64,000 bases of DNA from Lottia gigantea. Its lineage: Eukaryota; Mollusca; Gastropoda; Lottiidae. The position numbers and the translations under genes were made by a program. Position 1 is the first letter of the stretch; every line of letters starts with the position of its first letter. Below, in pieces: positions 1 to 12,384 of the stretch. Under the pieces are notes generated by a model, which ran no database searches, was not told the origin of the DNA, and saw only the letters and a list, made by a program, of their open reading frames with translations. Where the stretch lies: assembly GCF_000327385.1 (NCBI RefSeq), contig NW_008707688.1:62126-126125 (forward strand), given 5' to 3'.

Positions 1-1760
1 TAGAGAAGCTGGATTGAAATTGAAAACTTAAAAATGTTATCGATACCAAGATCGTGTTCCTTGGACACTATGTTAGCGCTGATGGGATCGAGACCAACCC
101 TGAGGTGATTTCTGCTATCCAATAGTGGCCAGAACCAAAGACCACAAAGCAAGTCCAGGCTTTTCCAGGACTGACCAACTACTATAGAAGATTTACTCAA
201 GGGTATACATTGAAAACTGAATCTCTATTGAGAAGACAGACAACAGAAGTCTTTCAGATAATGTGTGCTTCCCTCCAGTTTTATCATTCCCTTTGCCGTA
301 GTCATTGTTCATACTTGACACCGATGCCTTAGACTTTGTCAGTGGAGGTGTCCCGACGCAGATAGAGAATGGGGAAGAAAGGGTAATAAGTAATAGGCCT
401 ATGTTCCCACAAGGACAATAAGCCAGGTGGTTTGAACATCTCAGTCAGTTTAATATGACCTTGCAGCACAGATGTGGTATTCAACACGGCAATGCGGACG
501 AATGCAACTGTTACATAGCTGGTATCAATCACACAGAGTTAGCTTGTGGTAGATGTAAACACTGTAGCAAACTCCATGTAAAATGGGAAAGATTCGAAGA
601 TAGATGATGTTGTTCCTTTTGCAGTACGGCAGTCCTTCCGGTCGATGTTCCCGTTTGAGTACACAGTGCCTCCAATGGTAACTATTGGCTTGAAGGATAC
701 ACACTGAAAGATATATCTAATAAACAGGAGAAAGACAATGTATGGATTCAAGATGGAGTACACTGTTTTGTACAAGGGAACATTCCAGGACGAAACAAAA
801 ACTTTTGGTTTTTCCTAGTAGCTTAAAGAACCTTGTTCACAGAACTATGGACAGTATCATGATGACGTCACCACCTTCATAGCATGTTGTCACGAATGTT
901 CCGCAAAAAGAAACAAAAAGGAAACGAAACTCAATAAGTTTATGATTTTGTATCAGGCCGATTCACCACTTGATCGAGTACAGATGGACATTCCCGGTCC
1001 ATTTTCCAAATCTTCCAAAGGAAATAAGTATGTGCTAGTTGGCATTATTGACTGCTGCATATAAAAGGACTATTCATACAAGCAACACACTATGCTTGGC
1101 CATGAGGTAAAACTTGCATAAGAACATATATTTGGTCTGTAAGATTCTACCCAGTGCACGAAAGTTGAAAGATTGCATTTGACCACTTGAGGGATTCTTT
1201 GGAAAAATGTCATCAACTGGCAAGAGAGTGTCTGAAGCAGGCTGCAGTTTCCCAGAAAGTCACCCACGATTTAAAGAAGTATGATCACCAGTACGAACTT
1301 GGTGACCTCGTCTATATCGCTATATCGGTAAGTAAGAGTACTAGGCTACAGCCACAATGGAAAGGGCCTGGTATAATTTCCAAAGTTATTGGAAAGGTCC
1401 TAAATGAAGTATCTGAAAAGAAAAGAGATGCTTTCTGGAGTCCTGTCACATCTAGTCAGACCACCAAGAAACCAATCCTTGAAGTCTAAATCAGCGTCAG
1501 TTTCGTCTAGATTTGGTCATCCCATAAAGTCACCTACACGAGTTTATTAAAAGGGAGATGGTATGGTGTGCATGGAACGCACATATCTAGACGAAACGTC
1601 TTTAAAATGTAGGAATCAACAATCGTCATCTCGAACGCTCACTGTATTTGTATTAAGTTGTAATAAAGTTTTCAAGAATTGACCATGTGTTTTCTTCCTG
1701 AAGGCATATGACTCTCTGTGGTGCTAATTTAGCCTCACGGCTAGAACCATAAAGCATCAC
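1..1760 (+). mobile_element. Ty3/gypsy LTR retrotransposon fossil, 3' part with probable 3' LTR
   Basis: Translated pieces match the late part of a Ty3/gypsy pol polyprotein: the end of the reverse transcriptase with the typical step into RNase H near the left edge, then an integrase-core-like piece near 960-1060, and an integrase C-terminal-like open stretch at about 1187-1489. A purine-rich tract near 1548-1560 followed by non-coding sequence to roughly 1760 fits a polypurine tract and short 3' LTR; the LTR end is a guess because the 5' LTR lies outside the window. The copy is clearly broken (several breaks) and looks moderately old. It lies just downstream, in the minus-strand sense, of PAN-like gene A. 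Confidence 0.8.
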
Positions 1761-2030
1761 AATATTTATTATGTCATTGTGGACTGGTGGTAAAAACCTG
1801 GTTTTAACAACTTTTTTCCACTGGCCGACCAAAACCCAACCCTGATACCATGTTACAAAATCAGATAGATCTGAGGTGAAATATGTAAGTATGAATACGA
1901 AATTTAATGTGTGGATTGATTATTTTTCAATGTTTAATAACTTCCAAAAGCTTGACATTCTTTTTTTCATTAAACATTGAGCACTGGCGTTTCTATTACC
2001 TTCGAAAAAGAGTAATGGTATCACACTTAC

Positions 2031-2322
2031 CATTGAAGATATTGGTTCCCAAATCATAGGTTATGTTATTTGAGGCTAACAAGTAGGAATCATATAAGTA
2101 ACACTCCTTCTTCAATCCATTGAAACCAAACGTGAAGCAGTTTGTATCAGATAAACATCTCGTTGCACATTTAAATACAGATTTGTAGTTATTGATAGCT
2201 AAAGAATAAGTGGGGATTATTCCATCTTTTATAACACTGGCGTAAGACATAATACTGATAGCTCCTATTTTTGTTTCAACACACAAAATCAAAGCAAATC
2301 CAAACCAAGTAATAAGCGACAT
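2031..2322 (-). CDS. Secreted PAN/apple-like protein A, exon 1 (signal peptide + first domain)
   Basis: This exon encodes about 97 residues: a hydrophobic signal peptide starting MSLITWFGF, then a compact domain with the family pattern SVIKDG..., CATRCLSDTNC and KKECYLYDSY. The four cysteines and their spacing suit a PAN/apple-like fold. The start is the ATG at 2322; the frame opens a few codons earlier but only with a TTG. The exon ends in a clear GTAAGT donor after base 2031 (phase 1), the same junction as in the three paralogues at 10.3, 14.2 and 18.1 kb. Coding frame and donor are intact. No second exon is seen between 2030 and the left edge, where an old gypsy copy sits, so the rest of the gene is either off-window or lost. 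PAN-like domains generally bind sugars or proteins outside the cell; the ligand is unknown. Confidence 0.75.
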
Positions 2323-2334
2323 TTTAAACACCAA

Positions 2335-3724
2335 ACGTCTTTGTGTAACTATTTGCTAGCCCAATTAATAAGATATGAATCCGAGTGATCAACTGATCTA
2401 TAATGTAATAACAAGTGAAATAAGTCAGACATGACCGCACGATGAAAAATAACTACGTTCAATTGATTATTAAAAAGTTTACACCTTAAAATAAGGCCCA
2501 GGTTGTTACGTTCAAACTATTAAATTCGCATCATCAGAGTCCAAAGAAGAACTTGACGGATCATGATATTTATGATGTAATTCTTGTCAGTGTAAGTGGT
2601 AGATTCTCAAAATAACGTTTCAGAAGATAAAATGTTAGTCCAAAACTATAAAAATACCTTTTTTCGGTTGGAAAATCCGGTCTAAATAAAATGAAGTTGT
2701 TAAGTAAAGATGATAAAAAACGAAATTAGGATCTTAAACTTTTTGTGCTCTTTGACCCACCGGGCTAAGGTTTGACAAACTATAGAAGCGAAGGAAATTT
2801 CTCTCATTGGCTATGATAGCGTTAATACAGTTTCCCTTTAAGCTCGCTGCATTATCTTTTGGACATAAGTAAAATCAATTTTTAAAGATGTCCCCACTTG
2901 ACAATCAATTTAACGGTGCTAACACTTGTTACTTGGTGCGTTTATTTTATATTTTCTATTACATTATTCTTCGGACATATAAAAGGAGGAATTACATATG
3001 GTAAAAGTGTGTGTCGGATATCGCAAACATAATATAAATAGTGCGGTACATTTTTTTCTACTTTCTCATCAATAAGGCAAACACAATAGCTCCAGCAAAG
3101 AAATAAAAGTTTACAACACAAAATGGTGTACTTATTAGTGCATGACTTTTACGACGGTAATCCATCTTCACAGTGTCAAGCTATTACGCTGATACAAGAG
3201 TCATTTTGACGAAATTGTCGACGTGTAACTACGTATGGCTCATACGTCTCGCATACGTGGAACGTAAGTTGTTTTGAACCTAAGCTAAGTTTTGAAGCTA
3301 ACATAGCTACCGTATAATGGCGATAGTGCAGTGTTAGGGAAATATTATAAATAGTGTGTACCGATTCGCCGCTATAGGCCCTACGATGACTTTAAGGAAA
3401 ATTTTTAAAGTTATATGGTCTTCAAGTACATACGTCAACTTATAATGGAAATAAGTTCGATATGTTCAAAGCACGTTACTCATAGGTTAGAGATAAGTTT
3501 TGAGTAGGACAGCATACTTCGAATATATTGTGCAAAGTAAAAGGTTTATTCGTTCTCCTCTTAATGCGACGTATAAGGTGTTAGGGCAGCTTAAATTATC
3601 ATCTTAAATTCTGACTTTTCGCAGATATGTTTAAACAAATGAAATGTGTCGTATGAGATGAATGAATACTTTAGTTAAAGGGATTGTTTTCTAGCCTTTT
3701 TATGTGCATCGGGGACACCTTCGT
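2335..3724. other. Gene-free stretch upstream of gene A
   Basis: No credible coding exon is seen. It should hold the promoter of gene A. A fragment of the inverted-repeat family seen whole at 58413-58735 is recognisable at about 3172-3203 (shared core GTCAAGCTATTACG). Confidence 0.4.
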
Positions 3725-3811
3725 ATACAGTGAGGCGGTCGTTTGGTAAATCAAGTTAGTCCAGTAGAAGAATGGACTAACTTGATTTAACAAATGTTCG
3801 CTTCACTGTAT
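3725..3811. repeat. Short near-perfect palindrome (87 bp), TA-flanked mini-MITE
   Basis: Two arms of about 39 bp, differing at roughly six positions, face each other around a loop of a few bases. Outer ends read TACAGTGA and TCACTGTA, i.e. CAGTG...CACTG flanked by TA, as expected for a tiny non-autonomous Tc1/mariner-type element. The transcript would fold into a strong hairpin. Confidence 0.7.
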
Positions 3812-4612
3812 TCGATTCAAATCTGATCATAAATAAGGATATTTAGCGCTCTGATTTGCACAAATATCATACAACTCTTCCATTCTGTTAAAACTAAGCA
3901 GGCGTAGTAAAGAGTTTTATAAGGCAACGATGAAGCAAAATGTGAATGAATCGGCAATTTTTAGCTAGAAATGCAGCCATCATGTAAGGGGAGACAACAA
4001 AACATATTATTATGTTATTGTAGTCTGGTGTTAGGTTGGTTACAAATTCTCTTGGGAGCTGTGTCGTTTCCTGTTAATTCTTTCTGGAATGGCAGGCATC
4101 GGACGAAGAATTGGGATGTCCCAAATAGAAGTCAAAGGTGTATCCGATGCCCGTAAAAGGCTTAAAAAAACCTCTTTACAATCCCTTTACGATATTTCAA
4201 TTGACACTTTACAACGTAATTTATATATAGTACAAAAAAGTCTCGACATTATTTCAAATCCTATAAATCACCTATTATCTGTATATCATAAGCTTTGGTC
4301 TATTTACTAATTGTAGTACGTTCGATTAATAATATTCTAATCAGAGACTTTGATTGAAGAAGAAAGTGTGATATTGGAAAATAGATTAATGTTAATTATA
4401 GTATCTATCAACGAAAGGAAAACGTCAAAAGAGTACACTAAGGTAGATTTACTATTTCCCAGAACGGAACCATAGAACTGACAGAAGATAGTATAAACTA
4501 GAACATTAAGAGACTGTTGGAATTTTCGTTTGGTATTCCATTGTTTTCTTATTGATTATCAGAATATACTTATATTATGTACGTCGTATCTATTTTTATA
4601 AACGGGGCTTTA

Positions 4613-4685
4613 ACAGTGGCGGCACCAACCTCCAGAGACTGAGGGTACAAATAGGGGGAAGACTGACCCCATGGAGAGACAATAA
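4613..4685 (+). repeat. Fragment of the 'cagtggcgg' interspersed family
   Basis: Shares CAGTGGCGGC, a GGTACAAATAGGGG core and a GACTGA-CCCAATGG-type block with copies near 8300 (minus), 15194, 16051 and 38250. The 20895 and 51066 elements have similar ends. The CAGTGGCG end resembles the tips of many hAT-type non-autonomous elements; class not proven. Confidence 0.55.
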
Positions 4686-4984
4686 AATTGTCGAAGCTGC
4701 ATCCAAATGAGGTAACTCTGTATAAAAATCACAATTTCAATTTGTTAAACATAAAGTGTTGGACAATTGGTGGTGCAAACCATGTTTCTAGGAAGGGGAT
4801 GGGGGTGGGGCAAACTCTATGGTTCAAAACCCCAATCGGAATGCCGACCATATACCGACAGAATTTGGTCAGTATATATCTTCTCTCTGACCTGCAAATG
4901 TTCGGTATGTGAGACGGATACCATTAATGGGTTAAGCGACATAGTATTAAGATGCTGTGAAAATCAGGGTTCAATTTAAGCGGT

Positions 4985-5113
4985 CATTAACCAAAATTTA
5001 CAACAAACCTTTCATATGAAGACAAATCTCCATAAAACAGGGCCTAGTTTTTCTAACTCTATACTCTGTCAAAATATCAATCAAGGGCTGAAATGGAGCC
5101 AGCTGTTTCGGAC
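4985..5113 (+). mobile_element. 3' end fragment of the TA-flanked MITE family
   Basis: Aligns with the right part of the complete copy at 22043-22591, including the CCATAAAACAGG block and the terminal GTTTCGGAC followed by TA. The left part is missing. Confidence 0.6.
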
Positions 5114-5115
5114 TA

Positions 5116-6479
5116 CTGTTTGGGGTTAGCAATGGACTTTATCAGCGCATGTAATAATTTTTTAGATATATTTTTTTGAGACAATACTTTTCAAGAATTA
5201 TCTTGAGAAATTGTGTGTCATTTATATCAAGGGAGACAAATCATTTATAATATGTTACATTTTATCACCAGTGGGTTTTAAACTGCAGTAATGCCATAAG
5301 TAGTAATTATAAATTGTGTAATGTTGAATATCCTAAATACCACCTCTCTTTTTTGTGGTTTGATTTCAATGTGTAGAACTGGGCTTATTATGGAACAGTT
5401 CACTTCCGGAGGTATGTATGTGAAATTATTGCTGATTGTTTTATTAACAATTAGTGATCCAATCAAAATCTATTCTCATAATCCAATTTCTGCTCAGAAC
5501 AGTAAAATGGTTACGTTAATGGACGAGTCTTCTTAACTGTTTGTGACTTAATGCATAGATCTTTTTACTTGAAACTTCAAAAAAAGTAACGGAAAAATTC
5601 GTCTACATGAGTTCATATAGTTTTCAATATTTCAGACGTGCACTTCAAATGTAAGTTTTTAAAAACATTTTTCAGTAATTTCAATAGATTTATGAGTTCT
5701 CGAGCTAGGGGTGAATTAGGGAGAAATCCTTCACAAATGGGGAAAGGGATCCTGAAGGTTGAAAGGCACCGGAAATCTTATATATTATTATATTTTGTTA
5801 GTAACGATAAGTTTATTTTAAAACATTACTTGTTGCGTTGCTATAACAATCGGTAGTCATGGGAAAAAATTAAGATTTTGCTATACAATTCTCATTACAT
5901 TACTTGTTACTTGTATGTTTAATTATGTATGTTTCAAATTGTAAGAAAAGGATTATATTTATATTCATATCACAATGTCATTATAATCTTACAATGTTCT
6001 ATAACATATTCAGCACATGTCCATTTAATATTCAATCAGAAATGGAATGATATAAATCGCTTCTTTTTTATTTTCTGAAATTTGAAAAAGTACACATGTA
6101 ACACAATACAAAATAACTGAAGCTTATAACTCAACCGGAAGTAAAGATTTAACATTCGAAATAGCTATAGTATTATAGATCATGGAATACCTTTATCATA
6201 ATTATACACATGACATGTAAAACAATGTTATTATTATACACCATAAATATTTAAATAAAATGAAAAAAACACTCGGTTAACTGAGCAATCAATCCCCCCT
6301 CTCCTGCACCCCTGTAGGTACGGACATAAACTTTATATAGTCACACCTATCGCTACCTCAAAATCAATGCAAGACTCGGGCATGTACAGCACAGTGGAGG
6401 CTTACGTCAGGTTTCCAGTTCTATTTCTTTATATTTTTATTTGTGTGTAGAGTGTTTGTGTCTGGAATGTTTTATGCTC
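5116..6479. other. Gene-free stretch
   Basis: AT-rich sequence with no coding exon that I can support. The short open frames here lack splice signals or family motifs. Confidence 0.4.
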
Positions 6480-7139
6480 AGTTCACACCAACGGCGCTTT
6501 GATGGCGCTTTAAAGCGGCGTTCAAAGCGGTACCAAAGCGTAACAAAGCTCGACTAAAGCGCCAGGGTCGTAATAGATCGTTGGAAAGCTTTGAGCAAAG
6601 CTGGATATTCGGCAAGAGCGCCAAAATTTTTTAAACTGTTTAATAATTTTGGGCACTCTGTCACGAATTGATTAAAGCGCCGAGAACGTATCAAAGCTTA
6701 ACAAAGCGTAACAAAGTTCAGCAAAGCTTGACTCAAAGCGTAGGAAAGCTTAACAGAGCATTATTCAAAGCGGGGACCCCAGTCTTCACGGTCTGTCACA
6801 ACTTGATCAAGAGCGGCATGAAATCGGCCATTTCGAAATTTCCCAATGCGTAACAGAGCTTAACAATGCACAACAGAGCTTGATAATCGTATCAGAGCGT
6901 GATTTAAAGCGTCATAACCGCATCAAAGCTTAATAAAGCTTATCAAAGCGTGATTTAAAGCGTAACAAGGCCTGATCAAATCGGGAAATAATTTGTCCCC
7001 AAAGCGTAACCAATTCGTATCAGAGCTTATCAGAGCGTAACATTACTTAGGAGATCGTGATATTTTTTGAAAAGTAAACAAAAAATGATGGCGCTTTGCT
7101 CGCCGATTTAAAGCGCGGCATTCGCCGTTGGTGTGAACT
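6480..7139. mobile_element. 660-bp inverted-repeat element packed with AAAGC repeats
   Basis: The left end AGTTCACACCAACGGCG is repeated inverted at the right end (CGCCGTTGGTGTGAACT). Between them dozens of degenerate copies of AAAGC(G/T), often as AAAGCGTAACAAAGC, occur at roughly 10-bp spacing. No transposase is encoded, so it is non-autonomous. I could not find a convincing target-site duplication, so the superfamily is undecided. Confidence 0.7.
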
Positions 7140-8299
7140 AGGCATTATTTATACGAGTGTATCATGTGATTCTCCCCAGCTTACTATTATGCTTTTTTAC
7201 TGGTTAAAAGTTATCTCTCTTATTGGCATATTGTATGGCTTGCGTTTCTTGTTTCATCTCTGCTTTTCGTTTTGGAATATTTACTGAATTTTTATCCGAT
7301 GAATTTAGGTTTGCTTTTTATTTCATAAACACTATTACATCCTGTACGAAGTTGATTCAACCATATTGGAAAATGACTAAATAATTTCTTACAAAAGCTT
7401 TCTTGCCACTATAGACGTTTGGTATGTGCCAACGTTTCTTCGTCCGAATCTTTTACATATTTCTACCGTGTTGCATCTTTAGAGGTTAACCTCTTTTTTG
7501 GACAGAAATATTAATGATGTCGTGAGGTTTTACCAGACCTTTTTACTCACTTTAATATTCTGAAAGTGGATATGTTCGACTGAACCTTGATTAATAAGTG
7601 ACTGTCTAACTGACTTCGTAGCTAACTGAATCCTCCCAAAACGCATCAAAATGGGACGAAAACTTTAACAAGCAAGCGCTTACTCTAGACCGTAGGTTTT
7701 CAATCACAGGGACATGTCCCGAGGTGGGAACATTTGATGTGTCACAGCCAGTCACAAGCTGTGAAAAATTAATATTTTCCAACTACAATGCATCTTATAA
7801 GATGAATACACTATACACAGCCTAAATTAACATCGTCTAGGAGTACTCAAAGAATCATTACTATAAAACTATGCGAGAACGTGTCTGGTATCCAATCATT
7901 ATAGATACGCTTTCAATATTTGGGGACATCATTTTCATGCTGATTCGATTTGGGCACGCATTAAAAACAGATTGAAAACCACTGCTCTAGATAATCGATG
8001 TCTATTTTGGAGAAAATCTGAGATCTAAAGCTTGAGCTATGACAAGATCAGGTTTTGTTCATTGATGGATTTTTCTGCACCATGATCCGATCTTATACTC
8101 AACACCATTGATATGATCTGTTCATTCCCGGATCGTCTACCCGTTAAACCACCATTCCGTATCTAACAAATTCAAAACTATCATCTTTGTACCTTTTCCC
8201 ACCTAAAAATGTTTTAGAATTCACCAAATTAATTATATTTTTCTACAATTTTCTAAATGAAGAACCGTCGGAGCTGCGGTATTTTTCATCTCAGTCTCG
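7140..8299. other. Gene-free stretch
   Basis: Nothing supportable as a gene is seen. Confidence 0.35.
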
Positions 8300-8361
8300 A
8301 CAGTTGTCTCCCCATTAAGTCAGTCTGTCCTTTATTTGTACTCCCAGACTGCCGCCGCTAT
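8300..8361 (-). repeat. Inverted copy of the 'cagtggcgg' family
   Basis: The reverse complement matches the copies at 4613 and 15194: AGCGGCGGCAGTCTG, then GTACAAATAAAGGACAG and a minus-strand GGGGAGACAAC. Confidence 0.55.
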
Positions 8362-8559
8362 ATGATATATAGAAATCGGTTTGAATGAGAGGAAGACATG
8401 ATTGTCGCGTTGAGTGTTGTTGAGCCACTCATTGCTAAACCACAGGAACCACAGACGTCTGACTGACTGTTATCAGTGTCCCGCTACACATAAATGATTA
8501 GGAAAACCTTTTAATGCTTAATCTAAAAATTGAAAGCAGTTGTTTAATTTTATTACTAT

Positions 8560-9075
8560 TAAATAATACAGAACATTACTTTTACATCTTCTATGTAAAT
8601 AGTCTTCAGAAGGACCAGAATTATAATAAAATTGCAAAATTCATCCAAAAATACTTCAAACTAGGAATTTCATTTTCCGTTTATAGTCCTATGTCTTTTC
8701 TATATTAGAAAATACGAATCGTTATTTCAACATTCAAACGCGGATAGTACTGGACACACGAATTTGAAGCATCAGATTTGGACTCTTTCTGATTAAGTCA
8801 AACGGGTGGTAATTCTGTCCTTATAAGTTATATAAGTGTAGAATTAATGTATACACAATTCACCACGAAGAAATCAACATCATGTAAAGTCATTCAAAAA
8901 CTTATCAACTAACAGTCGAAATTTGATCCTTTTTATCAATCTGTTTCCAATATTATCAACTATTGAAAGTTAAATCGATGGCTCGTCTTTTTTTGAGACT
9001 TAGTCAAGCATGTTCATAAATGAAATTTTTGATAATAACTTTTGCAGTCATTTCGATTCAGTTGTAAAGCCATTT
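8560..9075. repeat. Paralogous non-coding block shared with the PAN gene introns
   Basis: Part of this block (about 8595-8615) is an inverted match to a motif in the introns of genes C (near 13986) and D (near 17842), sharing CTTCTGAAGA(C/T)TATTTAC. The part at about 8940-9010 matches 17715-17775 in the same orientation, around AAAGTTAAAT and GACTCGTC-like words. These shared pieces suggest remnants of the tandem duplications that built the PAN cluster, or a repeat carried along with them. Confidence 0.4.
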
Positions 9076-9136
9076 CTGTTTGAACTTGCACACACCCATA
9101 TTCCTTTAGCAGCGCTGTACAACATTTACAACGTAG

Positions 9137-9303
9137 TACGGGATACTGCCTCTTAGAATGGACATACAATTTAAAGTATCAAACTTGGTCAACAAGTGTA
9201 TTCATTCATCAGTTGGATGTACCATGACTAAAGATTACTTAGTTTTATGGATTTATTGGATTATAGAGGGGCTCTTTTGTATAGTTAAGGGGTGGTATAT
9301 CTT
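9137..9303 (+). repeat. Copy of a long-inverted-repeat MITE family
   Basis: Contains the family marks TGCCTCTTAGAATGG, CAAACTTGGTC, TTCATCAGTTGG and TTATTGGATTATAGAGG in the same order as the copies at 41480-41775 and 62691-63034. Confidence 0.55.
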
Positions 9304-9442
9304 TAAGGAACATTACACACCATATTTCTTCTTAAAGACATGGCAATGCCTTTCAGCTTCGGATTGATTAATTATGCTTATGTGCCGTTTTTTTTTTCAA
9401 ATACAAGGTAACCTCTCAGCTAACCGATAAAACGATGGCACA

Positions 9443-9714
9443 CTAGTTTGCAGTAACATTGAATAGGTAACAGGTATCATGATTACGGTACATCACAAAG
9501 CAATTTAGATCGATGACACACAAATCTCTACAGTCACTTATATGACAGTTACTGGAAATACGTATATGGTGAAATGATTCGTACCTTCAAACAACAGTCT
9601 TGTACATTCTCGTCTTTCCATGCATTCTGGATGACACTGGGTCTCGCTAGTAAAAGTGGAAAAGTTTTTGATGCAAATATTGATGAATTTGTAACCATTA
9701 CATAGTAAAAGATC
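9443..9714 (-). pseudogene. Decayed second-domain exon of PAN-like gene B
   Basis: Read on the minus strand, two blocks match the intact second exon of gene D. The first (CNGYKF..., then TQCHPECMERRECT) corresponds to GCYNMV...SQCKLECTKRPECT. The second (SDCRDLCVIDLNC, then DTCYLFNVTAN) corresponds to NSCKDTCMINSDC and DYCYLFNATTG. A good acceptor (TTTTTAG) precedes it at 9715-9716. The two blocks lie in different frames. Joined to the phase-1 end of exon 1, the reading meets a stop within a few codons, so this exon cannot add the second domain to gene B. This is a broken host exon. Confidence 0.7.
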
Positions 9715-9759
9715 CTAAAAATAAGATATTATTTTTTTTCAATCGTATGCTATTGGTTA

Positions 9760-10130
9760 GTCTGAAACATCTGCCTCTATTCCAGCCTCTGGTAGATATT
9801 TTGATATTTGTCAGCTGGAGTAGGCCCTGACCAATGAATATTTGTCCGCACCTCTGAAAATGCGTCTTTTCTGGATGGCCCATACGAGATCAGTTTCGTT
9901 AAAAAAAACGTGACCAGACTGGAGAAGTGGTGTGGAGAGAAAATGATGGTATGACTGAACTACAAAATTATTCATCTTTTCAAATATATCTGGGTTTCAA
10001 AGATCTGAGGTATCTAATTAAGGTTTAAAAAACCCTCACCCCGTGGAGATGCGTAAAGTCTAACAGGGCCTATTTTTCTGTCTCTACACCAGCCGACATC
10101 TGTCCAAAAAGCTATCAGAGAGCTTTTGGT
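9760..10130 (+). mobile_element. TA-flanked MITE, copy with damaged right end
   Basis: Starts after a TA with GTCTGAAACATCTGCC and runs parallel to the full copy at 22043-22591 through CAGCTGGAGT, CGCACCTCTGAAAATGCG, ATCTGGGTTT and the GCCGACAT block. The outer right terminus is lost. It lies in the intron of gene B, between exon 1 and the decayed exon 2. Confidence 0.7.
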
Positions 10131-10328
10131 ACGATAGTGTTGTTCGCATGTTAACATGATCAACATGTTATTGACCGAATGCATGACTTTTGAACGGACC
10201 GGATATCTCTAAAGATAGTTTACTAGACAATGTAACATACACCCACAATTAATTGATCGTATACGTTTAGGCCTACGTAAGGTCAAAGAAATATTAAAAA
10301 ACTGTAAAAACTATAACCTGTCTCTTAC

Positions 10329-10635
10329 CGTTGAATATATTTGTCCCAAAATCATATGTACGGTTCTCTGATAGTTTCAATTGTGATTTGTATAAGTAGC
10401 ATTCTTGTCTCAATCCATTAAAAGCGAGTGATAAACAATTTATGTCTGATAAACACCTTGCTGAACATGGAAAAACAGATCTGACATTACTGATAACTAA
10501 TGAATATCTCGAAATCATTCCATCTTTTATCACTGCATCGTAGGACAAAGCCTCAAAAGGTTCAATATCTTGCACAAGGCACCGCCAGAATGTCATCACC
10601 ACCCAGGTAAAATGCAGCATCTTAAACGATGACAT
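10329..10635 (-). CDS. Secreted PAN/apple-like protein B, exon 1
   Basis: Encodes 102 residues: an N-terminal hydrophobic stretch, then the family domain with YDAVIKDGMI, CSARCLSDINC, FNGLRQECYLYKS and GTNIFNG. It has four cysteines in the same positions as in genes A, C and D. The exon closes with a GTAAGA donor after base 10329, phase 1. The first ATG is at 10635, but a second at 10620 gives exactly the 292-bp exon length of gene A and may be the true start. The matching second-domain exon downstream (9443-9714) is broken, so the gene either makes a one-domain protein by splicing to an exon I did not find, or is on its way to being a pseudogene. Confidence 0.65.
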
Positions 10636-12384
10636 GCGATGTTCTAAATGTCTTAAACAAATGGATTGAAACTGATTTTAGTGTAAATCACTTTTATAAA
10701 TCTGACATGAGATCGCGATAAGAATTACCTGACTTTTATTGATTTTCAATAAAAAAAGAAATTTCTATATAAAGAATAAGATAGAGTAGATATTAGAGTG
10801 GCTGAAAGGTAACAAGTTACTATCCAACAGAAGGCACTGGCACAGGGTTAAAGCAATGTTCACAAACGTTAAGGTTAATATGTTGGAGTAACTGGTAGAC
10901 AAATTTACGTTATATGCATAGCCTCTATTTTACTTAATTTATTATTTTTATGTGAATATTTTTTTTATCTGACTGGATCGGAAGGGAGAGATAAGACCAC
11001 TTCAGTACGACGTTTGTGGACCATCTGTAGAACGTGGAGGGAAAGTTGATGAAAATAGATAAGTAATTTGTTAAAGGCTGAGCTTATCGATAGTAAGTAT
11101 AGACAAGTCTCGTTGATTTAATCAATTTACTGGATGAACGGATTTGGAGTTACCGCCCTTTACTTAGCTGAATCACGTCAATTTTGGCGGATGAAGCTAC
11201 AGTAATATCCTCAACTAACCACATTTTGGTACTCTGGTTACTCGTAGGCCTACGGTCTTAGTATGATATTTCCCGTCATTCTATGTTGGACTTTAATTTT
11301 CAAATGGTACTGATAGTCTTGATAACAAGTAAAGTGGGAATAACTAAATTTTCATTGAGTACTACCCAATATTTTAAATTTTGCACTCATATATGGACTT
11401 CACTCGCGATTGCTAGTGACGACTCGATGCCCACTCTGCAAACTGCAATTCTGGATAAGTCATGTTTTGTTGGTAGTTTATACTAATGTAAAGTTGATAC
11501 TATGTTACAGATGTTCGTGATGGTTGGAGAATATTATTTAGGCTGTCGAGGCACGGTGTCCGATGTAATACAGATGTAAAAAAATAGAATGAAAGGGTGC
11601 CCGCACCGTTTCTGGACCTCGTGTTCACTTCTTCTATTTTCAACTGTATCGATGTACCGTACACCACACCAGCCACCATATCTCATCTATTCGCAGCTGA
11701 GCCGTTTTGATCACAAACCGTTTTGGGTAATCATTTAAATATTTTTAAATTAATGGCATGTATTTTTATTGCATTTGACATACATAATACAATCACGTGA
11801 CAACAATTTACATTTCATTTAGAACCGTGCATTAAAACCTTTTATATATTCAACAACAAAAAACAAATAAACCTAAAGGATTGCAAAAACAAAAAACAAC
11901 ATTTTAGTCTTCTTTTAACTCGCCATTACTATATTCATGGAGCTAAACCATTATTTTTTAGCTTCTTAGACAATTCTAACGATATCCCACAAATATCATT
12001 TCAAAATATCATATCAAAATAATAGATGGTTTATTTGATGGCAGACATTTCTGCTCCAAGTGTGGTTACTTATGAACAATAAGAGATAACATGATTACAA
12101 TATTTATGTGGACGCCGGGGTACACAATGACGTTATTTTCATCGTGCTGGTAGCAAGCTGTGACAGAATGAACCATGCTACGACATTTCCAGTTGATGAT
12201 GCAGTCATATCTACAGCTTCTAGACACCCAAATCATACATATTATACAAGTCGAAATCTAAAGAGGAAGTAACAGTCAAGTAAATCACGGAAAGCTATTC
12301 CTGTTAATAATGAATTTTGGTTACAATTTCATATTTAGCATCTTTGACAGTCCTAACGAAAGCCCTAAAATATCATTTCAAAAA
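10636..12384. other. Spacer between genes B and C, holding the 3' UTR of gene C
   Basis: The right end should hold the 3' UTR of gene C; a minus-strand AATAAA lies at 12030-12035. A segment of about 60 bp that overlaps the end of gene C (about 12331-12390) is repeated, diverged, at about 11951-12010, sharing TTAGC, CTAACGA and AATATCATTTCAAAA blocks. The remainder shows no gene. Confidence 0.45.

Noticed and set aside
1187-1489. A 100-codon plus-strand frame as a host gene
   Set aside because: It is the integrase C-terminal part of the fossil gypsy element.
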